Shown in pieces: positions 18,168 through 27,912 of a stretch of 64,000 nt of DNA. Below the pieces are notes generated by a model. The model ran no database searches and was not told where the DNA came from. It saw only the letters and a program-made list of their open reading frames with translations. The stretch comes from FEN-1279 sp964501535 (GTDB taxonomy: Bacteria > Bacteroidota > Ignavibacteria > Tepidaquicellales > Tepidaquicellaceae), in assembly GCA_964501535.1 (NCBI GenBank), contig CAZCSV010000001.1, positions 620,001 through 684,000 on the forward strand, read 5' to 3'. Every line of letters starts with the position of its first letter. The stretch's first letter is position 1. Both the position numbers and the translations under genes were made by a program.

Positions 18168-19004
18168 ATGATAAATTACACAGTAAACTTTTTTGAACTT
18201 GAATTATTAAAAATTAAAGATATCAAACTTCACGAGAGTACAGAATTTAACAGGCTGAGGAATGTTTACGGAAGAATTACCGGCAGTAAACATTTGATGA
18301 ATCCGGTAATTGTGGGCAGACATAACAAAGATCTAATCTTAATAGACGGGGCTAACAGGCTTAGTACACTGAAGGAAATCGGCTGTAAGCTCGCAATAGC
18401 GCAGGTTACAGATTATAAAAACAATAAAATCAAATTAAAAAGATGGCATCATCTTGTTTATAATCTGAGCATTCTGGATTTAATCTCATTTTGCACTAAA
18501 CTGAATTTAAAATATTCCTTTACAGGATATCAGGAAGGTTCAAAGAAATTAAAAGAAAAATTTAACCATATTCTTGCTTCCGACATAAACAGTGTAAAAT
18601 CCATTTTAATAAATTTACCCGGAAACTTTAAGGAATTGGTGAAATCACTTAACGATTTTACAAAATTTTATTTTAACAATTTCAGTTTTGACCGTTCCGA
18701 GGAAGAAATCACCATAAACGAATTAAGAAAATTTACAAGGAAAAAAGGAACTCTCATTGAATTTCCACGCTTCAATAAAAAACAAATTGTAGAATTGGCG
18801 AAAAACCACGACAGACTTCCTGCCGGAATCACAAGACATATACTTGATAATCGTGTCTTACACGTAAGATACGAAATATCAAAGCTGAAGGATGACAAAA
18901 ATCTTAAAGAAAAACAAGAAGAACTTAAAAAATATTTATTAAATAAAATCGACAACAATAAAGTTAGGCAATACAGAGAATCTGTCATTGTCTTTGATGA
19001 ATAA
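18168..19004 (+). CDS. ParB/Srx-fold protein resembling SbnI (free serine kinase family)
   Basis: 278 residues. The N-terminal 80 residues have the ParB/sulfiredoxin layout, with the phosphate-binding-loop motif LIDGANRLSTLKEIG (about 58-72). The C-terminal part (RLPAGITRHIL at about 216-226, then a helical end) follows the order I recall for staphylococcal SbnI, which makes O-phosphoserine for siderophore synthesis and regulates the sbn operon. The match is from memory. There is no helix-turn-helix of the ParB centromere type and no parA nearby, so chromosome partitioning is unlikely. Start and stop abut its neighbours (TAA-ATG on both sides), so it is translated with clpB and lolC. A serine or small-molecule kinase, or a regulator, is the best guess. 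Confidence 0.65.
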   Translation: MINYTVNFFELELLKIKDIKLHESTEFNRLRNVYGRITGSKHLMNPVIVGRHNKDLILIDGANRLSTLKEIGCKLAIAQVTDYKNNKIKLKRWHHLVYNLSILDLISFCTKLNLKYSFTGYQEGSKKLKEKFNHILASDINSVKSILINLPGNFKELVKSLNDFTKFYFNNFSFDRSEEEITINELRKFTRKKGTLIEFPRFNKKQIVELAKNHDRLPAGITRHILDNRVLHVRYEISKLKDDKNLKEKQEELKKYLLNKIDNNKVRQYRESVIVFDE

Positions 19005-20231
19005 ATGAATACAGAATTTTTCATAGCAAAAAGATATTTATTTTCGAAACGTAAAGTTAGTTTTATAACTATAATATCAGCAATTTCGGTTATCGGTGTA
19101 ACGATAGGAGTCGCAGCTATGATTATCGTTTTGTCTGTCTTTAATGGTTTTCACGATAAAGTAACTTCCATTTTAATAGGATTCGACCCGCACATCAGGA
19201 TTGAACCATACAATAGCTCTAAAATGGAAAATTACGAAAGCGTAATTGAAAATATCAAAACACTTGGAATAAGCGATCTATCACAATACACGCTTAATAA
19301 AGGAATGCTGTCTAAAAAAAATTCAAATAAAGTAATTTTTATTAAAGGCGTGGATGAGGAAAACATTGACAAAGTTTCCGGAGTGAAAAGCCTTGTCCAG
19401 CTTGGAAAATTCGATTTAAAAAATGACGGTGATTTCGGGAGTATAGTCCTTGGATTAGCTCTGGCAGACCAGTTACGCTCTTATATAGGTGATACGATTA
19501 CTATATTAAGCCCTGTTGGTTTGGAATACTCTCTGACACAATTTGTTGAACCGATTACAAAAGAATTTATAGTAACCGGAATTTATGATTCGGAAAATCG
19601 CGAGTATGATTCAAAATACGCGTATATTTCAATTGCAAATGCACAACAACTGTTTAAATTGGGTGATGCTGTAAGTGGAATTGAAATCCGCTTGAAAGAC
19701 ATTAACAAGTCAGACGATATGAAAACGATAATTCATAAAACCATAGGAGATAAATTTAATGTCTTAACCTGGTACGACCTGCATCTTGATTTCTATTCAA
19801 TTCTAAAAATTGAAAGATGGGTTGCATTTATTATCTTGAGTTTAATAATTGCAGTAGCTTCATTTAACATATTAGGTTCACTGACTATGACCGTTATAGA
19901 AAAGAAAAGAGATATCGGGATTTTAAAAGCAATGGGTGCATCAGATAATGCTATTACGAGAATATTCTTGTTCGAAGGTCTGGTCGTGGGTTTGATTGGA
20001 ATGTTAGCCGGCTCTTTCATTGGTGCAGGTGTAATACTTGCACAGAAGTATTTTGAATTTTACAAACTTGATTCATCAATATATAAGATATCAGCATTAC
20101 CTGTTATGATTAATTTAACGGATTTTGTTTTTGTTCCGCTTGCAGCATTACTATTGTGTTTTCTGGCATCATTATATCCCGCAAGAAGAGCAGCAAAACT
20201 CAATCCGGTCGAATCAATCAGATGGGAATAA
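19005..20231 (+). CDS. lolC: Lipoprotein-releasing ABC transporter permease (LolC/LolE family)
   Basis: Inner-membrane subunit that extracts lipoproteins for transfer to the outer membrane. 408 residues with the MacB/FtsX plan: one N-terminal helix (about 18-45), a large periplasmic domain (about 50-260), and three C-terminal helices (about 265-290, 315-345, 365-390). The end, LYPARRAAKLNPVESIRWE, is typical for these permeases. The ATG follows the upstream stop directly and lolD starts 18 bp later. Only one permease is encoded, so it would act as a homodimer or pair with a partner elsewhere. Confidence 0.93.
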   Translation: MNTEFFIAKRYLFSKRKVSFITIISAISVIGVTIGVAAMIIVLSVFNGFHDKVTSILIGFDPHIRIEPYNSSKMENYESVIENIKTLGISDLSQYTLNKGMLSKKNSNKVIFIKGVDEENIDKVSGVKSLVQLGKFDLKNDGDFGSIVLGLALADQLRSYIGDTITILSPVGLEYSLTQFVEPITKEFIVTGIYDSENREYDSKYAYISIANAQQLFKLGDAVSGIEIRLKDINKSDDMKTIIHKTIGDKFNVLTWYDLHLDFYSILKIERWVAFIILSLIIAVASFNILGSLTMTVIEKKRDIGILKAMGASDNAITRIFLFEGLVVGLIGMLAGSFIGAGVILAQKYFEFYKLDSSIYKISALPVMINLTDFVFVPLAALLLCFLASLYPARRAAKLNPVESIRWE

Positions 20232-20249
20232 TTAATTAAAAATTATTTA

Positions 20250-20927
20250 ATGGGAAAAGAAAAACTTTTTGAGATTTCCGGAATTAAGAAGTCATATAAA
20301 ATAACAAAAAAGAATTACCTTAATGTTTTGAAAGGTATTAATCTTGAGGTTTATAGGGGTGAAATTGCGGCAATCGTTGGAAAATCCGGAGCTGGAAAAA
20401 GTACTTTACTTCATATTCTCGGGACACTCGATAGGCCTGACTCCGGGCAATTTCTTTTCGAAGATAAGGATGTATTTTCTTTTTCCGATAAACAGCTGGC
20501 TGAATTTCGGTCAAGTGAAATTGGTTTTATTTTCCAGTTTCATCATTTACTTCCTGAATTCACTGCTCTTGAAAATGTTCAGATTGCATCTTTAATCTCA
20601 GGAAATAAAAGCAAAGATAATTCTGTAAATATTCTTAATGAAGTAGGTTTAAAAGACAGAACAAATCATAAACCTTCCGAGTTATCGGGAGGTGAAGCTC
20701 AAAGGGTTGCAATTGCTCGAGCATTGATAAATTCACCTAAAATTATATTAGCAGATGAACCAACCGGTAATCTCGATACGGAAAACGCAGAAGCAATAAT
20801 CAATTTAATCTTTGAGTTAAGAAATAAATACAACCAGACGTATTTAATTGTAACCCATAACGAGGAATTCGCTCAACGATGCGATAGAATAATAAAAATT
20901 TCCGATGGAGTAATTACAGAAAGCTGA
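20250..20927 (+). CDS. lolD: Lipoprotein-releasing ABC transporter ATPase
   Basis: 225-residue ATP-binding subunit that powers the LolC-type permease. Walker A GKSGAGKST, Q-loop in GFIFQFHHLLPEF, ABC signature LSGGEAQR and Walker B IILADEPTGNLD are all intact. It follows lolC by 18 bp. MacB- or FtsE-type ATPases look similar, and the neighbouring permease decides the call. Confidence 0.93.
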   Translation: MGKEKLFEISGIKKSYKITKKNYLNVLKGINLEVYRGEIAAIVGKSGAGKSTLLHILGTLDRPDSGQFLFEDKDVFSFSDKQLAEFRSSEIGFIFQFHHLLPEFTALENVQIASLISGNKSKDNSVNILNEVGLKDRTNHKPSELSGGEAQRVAIARALINSPKIILADEPTGNLDTENAEAIINLIFELRNKYNQTYLIVTHNEEFAQRCDRIIKISDGVITES

Positions 20928-21015
20928 ATTTTTCAAAATAATAATGTTTATATAAATAAATTATCAATGCTTTTAAAATTTTTAAGCCGCATAACAAATT
21001 AAATATCATAATAAA

Positions 21016-21774
21016 TTGCACACTATAAAAATACGAACAGATAATCTTAATTTATATTACGGAAAGATACAAGCTCTCAATGATGTATCACTAAATATCG
21101 AAGGGAATAAAATTACTTCCTTAATTGGACCCTCCGGCTGCGGTAAATCAACATATTTACGAACAATAAATAGAATGAATGATTTAATAATGGGAGTAAA
21201 AATAAAAGGAAGCGTAAAAATTGATGATGTTGATATTTATGGAAAAAATGTTGATGTTGTCAAGTTAAGAAGAAAAGTTGGAATGGTTTTTCAAAAATCA
21301 AATGCTTTTCCAAAAACCGTATACGATAACGTTGCATACGGGCCGAAAATAAATGGTATAAAAAATAAAAGACAACTCGACGAAATTGTTGAATCAAGTC
21401 TGAAAAAAGCCGCAATTTGGGATGAAGTCAAAGACAGGCTGAACGAATTTGCCTTTAGTCTATCGGGCGGACAGCAACAGCGACTTTGCATAGCAAGAGC
21501 TTTGGCAGTTTATCCCGAAATAATTTTAATGGATGAACCTGCAAGTGCACTTGACCCAATATCAACATCTAAAATTGAGGAATTAATTTTTGAATTAAAA
21601 AAAAGTATTACAATTGTTATAGTAACACATAACCTTCAGCAGGCAGCGAGGGTTAGTGACTATTGTGCTTTTTTTCTTTTGGGTGAATTAATTGAATACG
21701 GTGCCACGAGACAGATTTTTACAACGCCTAAAGATGAACGTACACAAAATTACGTAACCGGAAAGTTTGGTTAA
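21016..21774 (+). CDS. pstB: Phosphate ABC transporter ATPase PstB
   Basis: 252 residues, the ATPase of the high-affinity phosphate importer. Walker A GPSGCGKST, the PstB-type helical region (RTINRMNDL), Q-loop VGMVFQKSNAFPKTVYDNV, signature LSGGQQQR and Walker B IILMDEPASALDP are present. The start is TTG at 21016, giving the expected N-terminus. Unusually, the permeases PstC/PstA and binding protein PstS are not upstream; 88 bp of AT-rich DNA separate it from lolD. phoU follows by 28 bp. The other subunits must be elsewhere if the transporter works. Confidence 0.94.
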   Translation: MHTIKIRTDNLNLYYGKIQALNDVSLNIEGNKITSLIGPSGCGKSTYLRTINRMNDLIMGVKIKGSVKIDDVDIYGKNVDVVKLRRKVGMVFQKSNAFPKTVYDNVAYGPKINGIKNKRQLDEIVESSLKKAAIWDEVKDRLNEFAFSLSGGQQQRLCIARALAVYPEIILMDEPASALDPISTSKIEELIFELKKSITIVIVTHNLQQAARVSDYCAFFLLGELIEYGATRQIFTTPKDERTQNYVTGKFG

Positions 21775-21802
21775 TTTAACAAGTAAAAAAAAATAAAAAT
21801 AT

Positions 21803-22495
21803 ATGTATCAATATCTCGAAGAAGAATTAGACCAGCTAAAAACAAAGGTCATAAAAATGGGTAGTCTTGTAGAAGAACAACTTGAATTTGCAGTAAAAAG
21901 TCTCCTCGAAAAAAATCTTGAATTGAGCAAAATCGTGATTGAACGTGACAGTAAAGTTGATAAATATGATGTTAAAATTGATAAATTATGTCAGAAAATT
22001 TTTGCTCTTACACAGCCGGTCGCTGTTGACTTAAGATTAATTATGTCAGCTTTAAAAATTAATAACGACCTCGAGAGAATGGGAGATATTGCCGTAAATA
22101 TTGCAGAACGTGTCGAACCGTTAATTAACCATACCGAGCTGTTAAAAAAAGTTCAACTGGATGTAATGGCTGAAAAAGTTTTAACGGTAGTTCAGAAATC
22201 TATAGATTCATTTGTTAATAACGATCACGAAATTGCTTTAAGTGTAATAAAATCTGACGATATAATCGATAATATGGAAAAAGATATTTTTCTTGAATTA
22301 ATAAACGAAATGTCAAATGATAATATATTAATTACTCCGGGAGCACATTCAATCTCTCTTTTACGACATCTTGAACGGCTTGCAGACCACGCCACGAACA
22401 TAGCGGAAGAAGTCATTTTTCTTATTGATGCAAAAATAATAAAGCATAAAAACAATCTCGATAAATTAGATATTAAGTCCGAAGATATAATTTGA
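21803..22495 (+). CDS. phoU: Phosphate transport regulator PhoU
   Basis: 230 residues, all-helical, with the two tandem PhoU repeats. Each carries the metal-binding signature: NDLERMGDIAVNIAERV in the first and RHLERLADHATNIAEEV in the second. PhoU represses PhoR/PhoB signalling and restrains Pst uptake when phosphate is plentiful. It is coupled to pstB (28 bp) and its stop codon overlaps the TTG start of the next gene by 4 bp, so all three are likely one transcript. Confidence 0.95.
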   Translation: MYQYLEEELDQLKTKVIKMGSLVEEQLEFAVKSLLEKNLELSKIVIERDSKVDKYDVKIDKLCQKIFALTQPVAVDLRLIMSALKINNDLERMGDIAVNIAERVEPLINHTELLKKVQLDVMAEKVLTVVQKSIDSFVNNDHEIALSVIKSDDIIDNMEKDIFLELINEMSNDNILITPGAHSISLLRHLERLADHATNIAEEVIFLIDAKIIKHKNNLDKLDIKSEDII

Positions 22496-24447
22496 CGCAA
22501 ATATTTAACAATAATATTAAAAGTGTTTTTGTATTATTATTATTTTCAGTTAGTCTTTTATTAACTTCCGCTATATTTTCTCAGTCAATTAAAAAAGATA
22601 CGGTCTATCATACACCTTTTGACACTAATAAAATATCTAATCCATATGTTCTTGACAGAAATTCCGATACAATTGGTCTGCAGAATTTCATCTGGAGTGA
22701 CAGAAGAAATCTATCCGAAATCCTGAATGACAAGGCAGGTTACTTTATTAACTATCTCGGTATCGGAGGGAGAAATCCAATAAATTATAATAATTTCGAC
22801 GATAAGAATATCGGCATTTTCAGAGACGGAGTGCAGATAAACGATAACTTTTTCGGAGGTTTTGACGGGGAGAACATTTCGATCAGCGAGATTCAAAAAA
22901 TAGAAGAAGTTACAAATATTTCTTCATTTCTGTATGGTTTAAATTCATCCGGTAAAGCTCTTAATATTATTACAAAAGATGCCTTTCAACCGACACTTTT
23001 TTCGCAGTTGAGATATTCTCAGGACAGGTATGGAGCTATGTTTGCCGATTTTTCCTTGAATATTCCATTTTCAAAAAAATTCAATTTTCTTTTCGGAATA
23101 AATAGTCATTTCTATGACGGATATTACCAGAATTCGGACTTTAACGTCTGGCGAGGAAGGTTAAAGTTCAACTTCTATTATTCTCCAAAATTAAATATTA
23201 AATTAAGTTTTTATCATACGAAAATTAACAGGAGATTAAACGGAGGATTAGTTTACAGTACAGATGATACACTTAAGAATGCAAATTTTGCAGATGTATA
23301 TAGTTTAGGACGTTACGAGAGATATTCGAATTATTATTCCGATATTAGTTTTACAGGAAATTTTTTAAACGACAAAAATTCTCTGACTAAATTAATCTTT
23401 TACACGAATAATTCTCTGCGTATTCTCAGAAACGGAGAAAACGGCATAGATACAGGAGTATACCTGAGTAATAATTATCATTATATTCAATATGGACTCG
23501 ATTTTAAACAATATTTTAAAGTAAATTTTGCAAAATCAATAAATTCCAATCTTCTGCTCGGAGGAAATGCATATTTTAATTATTATAATTATTTTGACCC
23601 TGCATTCACAAATGTGTATAACCAGCCGGTTCCTACATTTTATCAAAAAAATATATACTCCATAATTTCCAAACTTGATGTTTTGCTAAAATCATTTTTA
23701 ATATCGGGTTCATATAAATTCGATTTTATTGATGACAATCTTTATAATTACTATGGGCTGGAAGGTAATTATAAGATTATTAATTCTAAAGATATTGACA
23801 TAGACCTGAAAGGCGGGTTTAATTCGACCATTTACGGAATGGAGAATTATTGGTACATGGGAAATGATATTAACAGAAATCCTTATTATACAAATATGCG
23901 CAGAACTTACTACGAAGTTGGATTCAAATCACGTTACAAGAATCTATATTTGGATGTGACTCAATACAGCTGGAAATATAACTGGACACAGGAAAATGCT
24001 TTTAATTTTTCGAATGGAAATTATTCCATAAAAATGATTACAAAATATTTTGATTTTGTTATTAATACGAGCTACTCCTCGGATACGACTTATCCTGCAG
24101 TATTTTTCAAATCCGACATTATATATCACAACTTTTTCTTTAATGATAAACTGAATTTAAAACTCGGAATAAGTCTTAAATATTTCTCCGAAATTCCAAT
24201 ACCTTATTTCAGCCAGGAACGATACGACTTTAGTTACAATTTCGTAAATGGCCGGCTAATTGAAAAAAATTTTTTCAATATGGATTTCTATGTCGGAGCA
24301 AGAATAGGGACGGCAAATGTTAATTTTACAGTGGCAAATATCTTCGATTACCTTAATTATACTACAGCAATTTATCCATACGATGCACGCGGTGGATTCC
24401 TTAATACTCTGGCAAGATTTTCTATCGTGTGGGATTTTAACAGATAA
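22492..24447 (+). CDS. TonB-dependent receptor-like outer-membrane protein
   Basis: 651 residues with a signal peptide (about 1-31, ending SAIFSQ), a plug-like domain (about 60-160, with NIGIFRDGVQIND and EIQKIEEVTNISSFLYG), then a beta-barrel rich in aromatic residues (about 165-651). There is no carboxypeptidase-like N-terminal domain. The start is TTG inside the phoU stop (TTGA), and the signal peptide follows at once, so I accept it. Linkage to pstB-phoU suggests expression under phosphate control and perhaps uptake of a phosphorus compound, but that is inference. The 3' end overlaps the convergent GT9 gene by 11 bp. Confidence 0.85.
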   Translation: MTQIFNNNIKSVFVLLLFSVSLLLTSAIFSQSIKKDTVYHTPFDTNKISNPYVLDRNSDTIGLQNFIWSDRRNLSEILNDKAGYFINYLGIGGRNPINYNNFDDKNIGIFRDGVQINDNFFGGFDGENISISEIQKIEEVTNISSFLYGLNSSGKALNIITKDAFQPTLFSQLRYSQDRYGAMFADFSLNIPFSKKFNFLFGINSHFYDGYYQNSDFNVWRGRLKFNFYYSPKLNIKLSFYHTKINRRLNGGLVYSTDDTLKNANFADVYSLGRYERYSNYYSDISFTGNFLNDKNSLTKLIFYTNNSLRILRNGENGIDTGVYLSNNYHYIQYGLDFKQYFKVNFAKSINSNLLLGGNAYFNYYNYFDPAFTNVYNQPVPTFYQKNIYSIISKLDVLLKSFLISGSYKFDFIDDNLYNYYGLEGNYKIINSKDIDIDLKGGFNSTIYGMENYWYMGNDINRNPYYTNMRRTYYEVGFKSRYKNLYLDVTQYSWKYNWTQENAFNFSNGNYSIKMITKYFDFVINTSYSSDTTYPAVFFKSDIIYHNFFFNDKLNLKLGISLKYFSEIPIPYFSQERYDFSYNFVNGRLIEKNFFNMDFYVGARIGTANVNFTVANIFDYLNYTTAIYPYDARGGFLNTLARFSIVWDFNR

Positions 24448-25495
24448 TTAATTTCTTGCACGCTTCATACACTTCATCCACGCTTATACTCTTCATACAT
24501 TTGAATTCTTCTTCCCCTTTCCACAAGCATGTAGCAGATTTAGGTGAGTTATAAAAACACGGACTGCAATCGAGCTCTTTTCTTATAATTAAGTATCTTG
24601 TATTCCAAGGATATAATTCTTTATGATTAGTGTATGCAAAAATACCTACTGTCGGTATCCCAAATGCAGCTGAAGTATGTAAAAATGCCGTATCATTTGA
24701 TATGAACAGATTACAAAGTCTTTGTCTTGCCATTGAATCCATAAAATTTCTTGTTGAAGCAATTACTCCCCTTTTTCCCATCATTTCGTTTATTTCGTTA
24801 TTCAAATCGAATTCATTACCGAAAAATAAAATTAATGCATTATACTTTTCAGTCAGCCTCTTTCCAAGTTCCGCATATTTATTTTTATCCCATCTTTTAT
24901 TTATATGATTCTTCAGCAGTGCAGAACCGCAGTGAAATCCAATAACAATTTTATTTCGGGGATTAATTTCCTTTATCCATTCTTTCGCTAAATTAATATC
25001 GGATTCACTCAAATGTATTTCCATATTCCCTGCTTTTTCATTAGCCGGAATTTCTATAAGCTTTTTTGCTGTTTCAAAATTTTGTAAAACATTATGCTTA
25101 TCTTTTACTTCGTCAATCAAAACGGTATTTAAAAATTCAAATCTGAAAAAATTCGTATGAGTGTAATGGTGTGCAATTCTTTTCTTCGCACCGAGTAAAT
25201 AACTGAGGAAATTATATTCGAGCCTGTTTGCAGGATATGTGTTTATTGAGACGTCATATTTGTTTTTTCTTATTTTCCCGATTTCCTTCAGGGATTTTAT
25301 TTTTGATTGGTGAAGAAAATCAATAAAATAAATATTATTCAGATATGGAGATTCGGAATACATCTCTTTTACCGACTTGAACATAGCAAGCATATCTATT
25401 ATCGCATCCGGGATTTTTTCTTTCAATACTTTCAATGTCGGGGAAAACATCAGTGCATCACCGTTTCCCGATAAGGCATTTATTAATATCTTCAT
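24437..25495 (-). CDS. Glycosyltransferase family 9 (heptosyltransferase-like)
   Basis: 352 residues, GT-B fold. The N-terminal GNGDALMFSPTLKVLKEK (about 10-27) and the nucleotide-sugar site FISNDTAFLHTSAAFGIPTVGIF-type region (about 265-287) match ADP-heptose:LPS heptosyltransferases. The C-terminus carries the Cys-containing patch seen in this family. It acts in the cytoplasm on lipopolysaccharide core or a related glycan. Its start overlaps the end of the YfhO gene by 4 bp, at the end of a four-gene minus-strand block. The second GT9 at 52-53 kb is a paralogue. Confidence 0.88.
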   Translation of the reverse strand: MKILINALSGNGDALMFSPTLKVLKEKIPDAIIDMLAMFKSVKEMYSESPYLNNIYFIDFLHQSKIKSLKEIGKIRKNKYDVSINTYPANRLEYNFLSYLLGAKKRIAHHYTHTNFFRFEFLNTVLIDEVKDKHNVLQNFETAKKLIEIPANEKAGNMEIHLSESDINLAKEWIKEINPRNKIVIGFHCGSALLKNHINKRWDKNKYAELGKRLTEKYNALILFFGNEFDLNNEINEMMGKRGVIASTRNFMDSMARQRLCNLFISNDTAFLHTSAAFGIPTVGIFAYTNHKELYPWNTRYLIIRKELDCSPCFYNSPKSATCLWKGEEEFKCMKSISVDEVYEACKKLIIC

Positions 25496-27888
25496 TTATC
25501 CGTATTTTGAATATCAGATTTATTCTTTTTTAAATATGTAAAAGAGAGAAATATTGTCCCAAGTAACCAGATGAAAAGTAACGGAAAAGAAACGCCGAGC
25601 CCAGTTTTAAATGTATCTGATTCATAGTTGAATAAAATAGTATGCTTTCCTTTTTCTACGTATACAGCCCTTTCGCAGTAATCGGCTCTGAATAATTCCG
25701 TATTTTTCCCGTCTATGTAAGCCTTCCACGCAGGATAATAAACTTCACTCAAAAATAAAAATCCGTTTTCAGATGTTTCGACTTCAACTGTAATGCTATT
25801 TAAATCATAACTTAAGATTTTTACTTCAGATTTCGGAGTAATTGAGTCTTTTATAACCGGTAAAACGAAATCTCTTTTATCGGTTTCTATGATAATCGTT
25901 TTATGATGGTCGAATTCCCTTCCGGACATATAATTTTTCAGTTCAGCAGAATCTCTCTCTTCAAAATATTTTGCATCATAAAACATTCTCGCTTTTGGTA
26001 GATAACTCTGATTTACATAAAATCTATAGGTATTCGGATTCCCTGATTTTAATGATGCCTGCTCTAATTTGTATTTTACGTTCATTATATCATGTGTCTG
26101 AGAGCTTCCCGGCTCACTTTTATTTATAGGAATGTATTTATCAAGTATCAATGCTCCGTAGCCTTCTATAAACGGAATTCTGCTAATCATTCCGCCATTT
26201 CTCTGGAAATAAGGGGTATAAGGATATTCTCTCATATTTACTCTGAATATTTCGCTCTTTAATTCGTTCCTTAATTCCTCTGCTTTTTGTTTTCTTTGAT
26301 TGTATAATATTTCTGGATTAACCGAGCCGTTGTTCTGGTCAAACCAATTTATGTAGATATCAAATACTGTTATCAATAAAATCAGAATAATAAATAATTT
26401 AACTTTAATTTTATCCTGAATGTAAAAATATATCGCTGATGAGGACAAAACAAGAAACAAAAAGAAACTAAGATATTGATTCCTTATCCATGTATTTACC
26501 TTATCTCCTGCTTGAGGAATGCTTACGTTAAAAAAACCTGAATAAACAAGAATTAGAATCAGAGTAAACAATCCCAACAATATCAGATAGTATTTTCTAT
26601 TAAACACTTCCGAAAATACCTTTTTGCTTTGTAGTAAAATATTAAATCCAAAAGCTATTAATAAAGAAACGCTGAAAGTAAACAGATACAGAATATGCCC
26701 AGGATTTCTGAATCTGTCAAAGAAAGGAATTAACGAGTAAATAATCTTATGAAAAAAGAAATACCCACCCATCGCAAAAAACAGCGAGAATATAGACATC
26801 CCGATTAAAAACCATGTCATCTGAATATTAATTTTCTTTCTTAACTGATATATCAAAGACGGGAACAAAAGAACAACAGCAAAAATCGATATGTAAATAT
26901 TTGCGATTGAAAACATAAATGTCTCTTTCGTTGCCCACCAGCTCATGTCAGTAGAACTGTCATTAAATTTCCAGACACCAAATAATTTAGGGACAAAGTA
27001 GCTTAAAAAGAACCGAGGTTCAACCGAACCTTCAAGGGCAAACTCATATGTAATTTTTGACCTGTTCGATAAACTCACGAACTCGTTAGCAGGTAATAAT
27101 TGGAATGCGGTTATACCGAATGAAAAAACTACAAAAATCAAATAACCAAATATTAAATTCTTAACTACAGAATATTCTTTGTTTTTTAATTTTGTGATAA
27201 ATACAATAAGAATATAAACGGAAACGAAAACATAATTTAAAAATGCAACCTGCGGATAACCTGCAAGTAAACAAAACGACATCAGTATTGTTGCAAGAAA
27301 TATGAAAATATATTTTCTTGAATCAATAAACTTTAACCAAAGTAAAAATACAATCGGCAACCATACAACAGCTTCTATTAAAGGCATATGAATCATATGG
27401 ATAATCATATAACTCGAATATGTAAACATTAATGCAAATATTACAGAAGCAGTATTTGTCAATTTAAAATGTTTACCGATATAAAAACAAAAAACCGAAC
27501 ATATCAAATAATGCAGTATGATTGAAATCTGTAAAATCACGGGCGACAGGTGTTCTCCGTTTACAAAAAATGAAAGCACATAATTAAACGGATAAAATAC
27601 TGCAATCTGCAAATCCGCAAAAAAAGGCATCCCGCTGAATGAATATGGATTCCAGAAAGGAATAAATCCATTACTCAATGATACTGCCGATAATGTTTTT
27701 CCGGGATAATACTGTTCGATAAAATCATCTGCAATAAAAGAATTCCCTGTTAATAACTGTCTGAAAAAAATTATCCAGAACAAAAAAAGCACTCCAAAAC
27801 TTATCCATTCATTAGACAATAAATCCTTAAATGGTTCTGATTTTGTCTTCAGTATTGGTTTGACCTGTTTTACCGATGTTTTAGCCAT
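25492..27888 (-). CDS. YfhO-family multi-pass membrane protein
   Basis: 798 residues: about 12-14 membrane segments, then a soluble beta-rich C-terminal domain (about 560-745) and a last helix before the charged tail. The C-terminal segment SEVYYPAWKAYIDG (about 706-719) followed by VYVEKGKHTI is characteristic of YfhO (PF09586), a GT-C-like family; in Firmicutes YfhO glycosylates lipoteichoic acid. Here, with GT2, GT9 and DUF2723 neighbours, it may transfer sugars from a lipid carrier to a surface glycan or protein. It starts 24 bp after the GT2 fusion. Confidence 0.85.
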   Translation of the reverse strand: MAKTSVKQVKPILKTKSEPFKDLLSNEWISFGVLFLFWIIFFRQLLTGNSFIADDFIEQYYPGKTLSAVSLSNGFIPFWNPYSFSGMPFFADLQIAVFYPFNYVLSFFVNGEHLSPVILQISIILHYLICSVFCFYIGKHFKLTNTASVIFALMFTYSSYMIIHMIHMPLIEAVVWLPIVFLLWLKFIDSRKYIFIFLATILMSFCLLAGYPQVAFLNYVFVSVYILIVFITKLKNKEYSVVKNLIFGYLIFVVFSFGITAFQLLPANEFVSLSNRSKITYEFALEGSVEPRFFLSYFVPKLFGVWKFNDSSTDMSWWATKETFMFSIANIYISIFAVVLLFPSLIYQLRKKINIQMTWFLIGMSIFSLFFAMGGYFFFHKIIYSLIPFFDRFRNPGHILYLFTFSVSLLIAFGFNILLQSKKVFSEVFNRKYYLILLGLFTLILILVYSGFFNVSIPQAGDKVNTWIRNQYLSFFLFLVLSSSAIYFYIQDKIKVKLFIILILLITVFDIYINWFDQNNGSVNPEILYNQRKQKAEELRNELKSEIFRVNMREYPYTPYFQRNGGMISRIPFIEGYGALILDKYIPINKSEPGSSQTHDIMNVKYKLEQASLKSGNPNTYRFYVNQSYLPKARMFYDAKYFEERDSAELKNYMSGREFDHHKTIIIETDKRDFVLPVIKDSITPKSEVKILSYDLNSITVEVETSENGFLFLSEVYYPAWKAYIDGKNTELFRADYCERAVYVEKGKHTILFNYESDTFKTGLGVSFPLLFIWLLGTIFLSFTYLKKNKSDIQNTDK

Positions 27889-27912
27889 TTAGTAAGCTCC
27901 TGATAAGTTATT

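Noticed and set aside
18168..19004. Chromosome-partition ParB
   Set aside because: No ParB helix-turn-helix, no parA, no parS-like sites; the C-terminal part fits SbnI-like proteins better.
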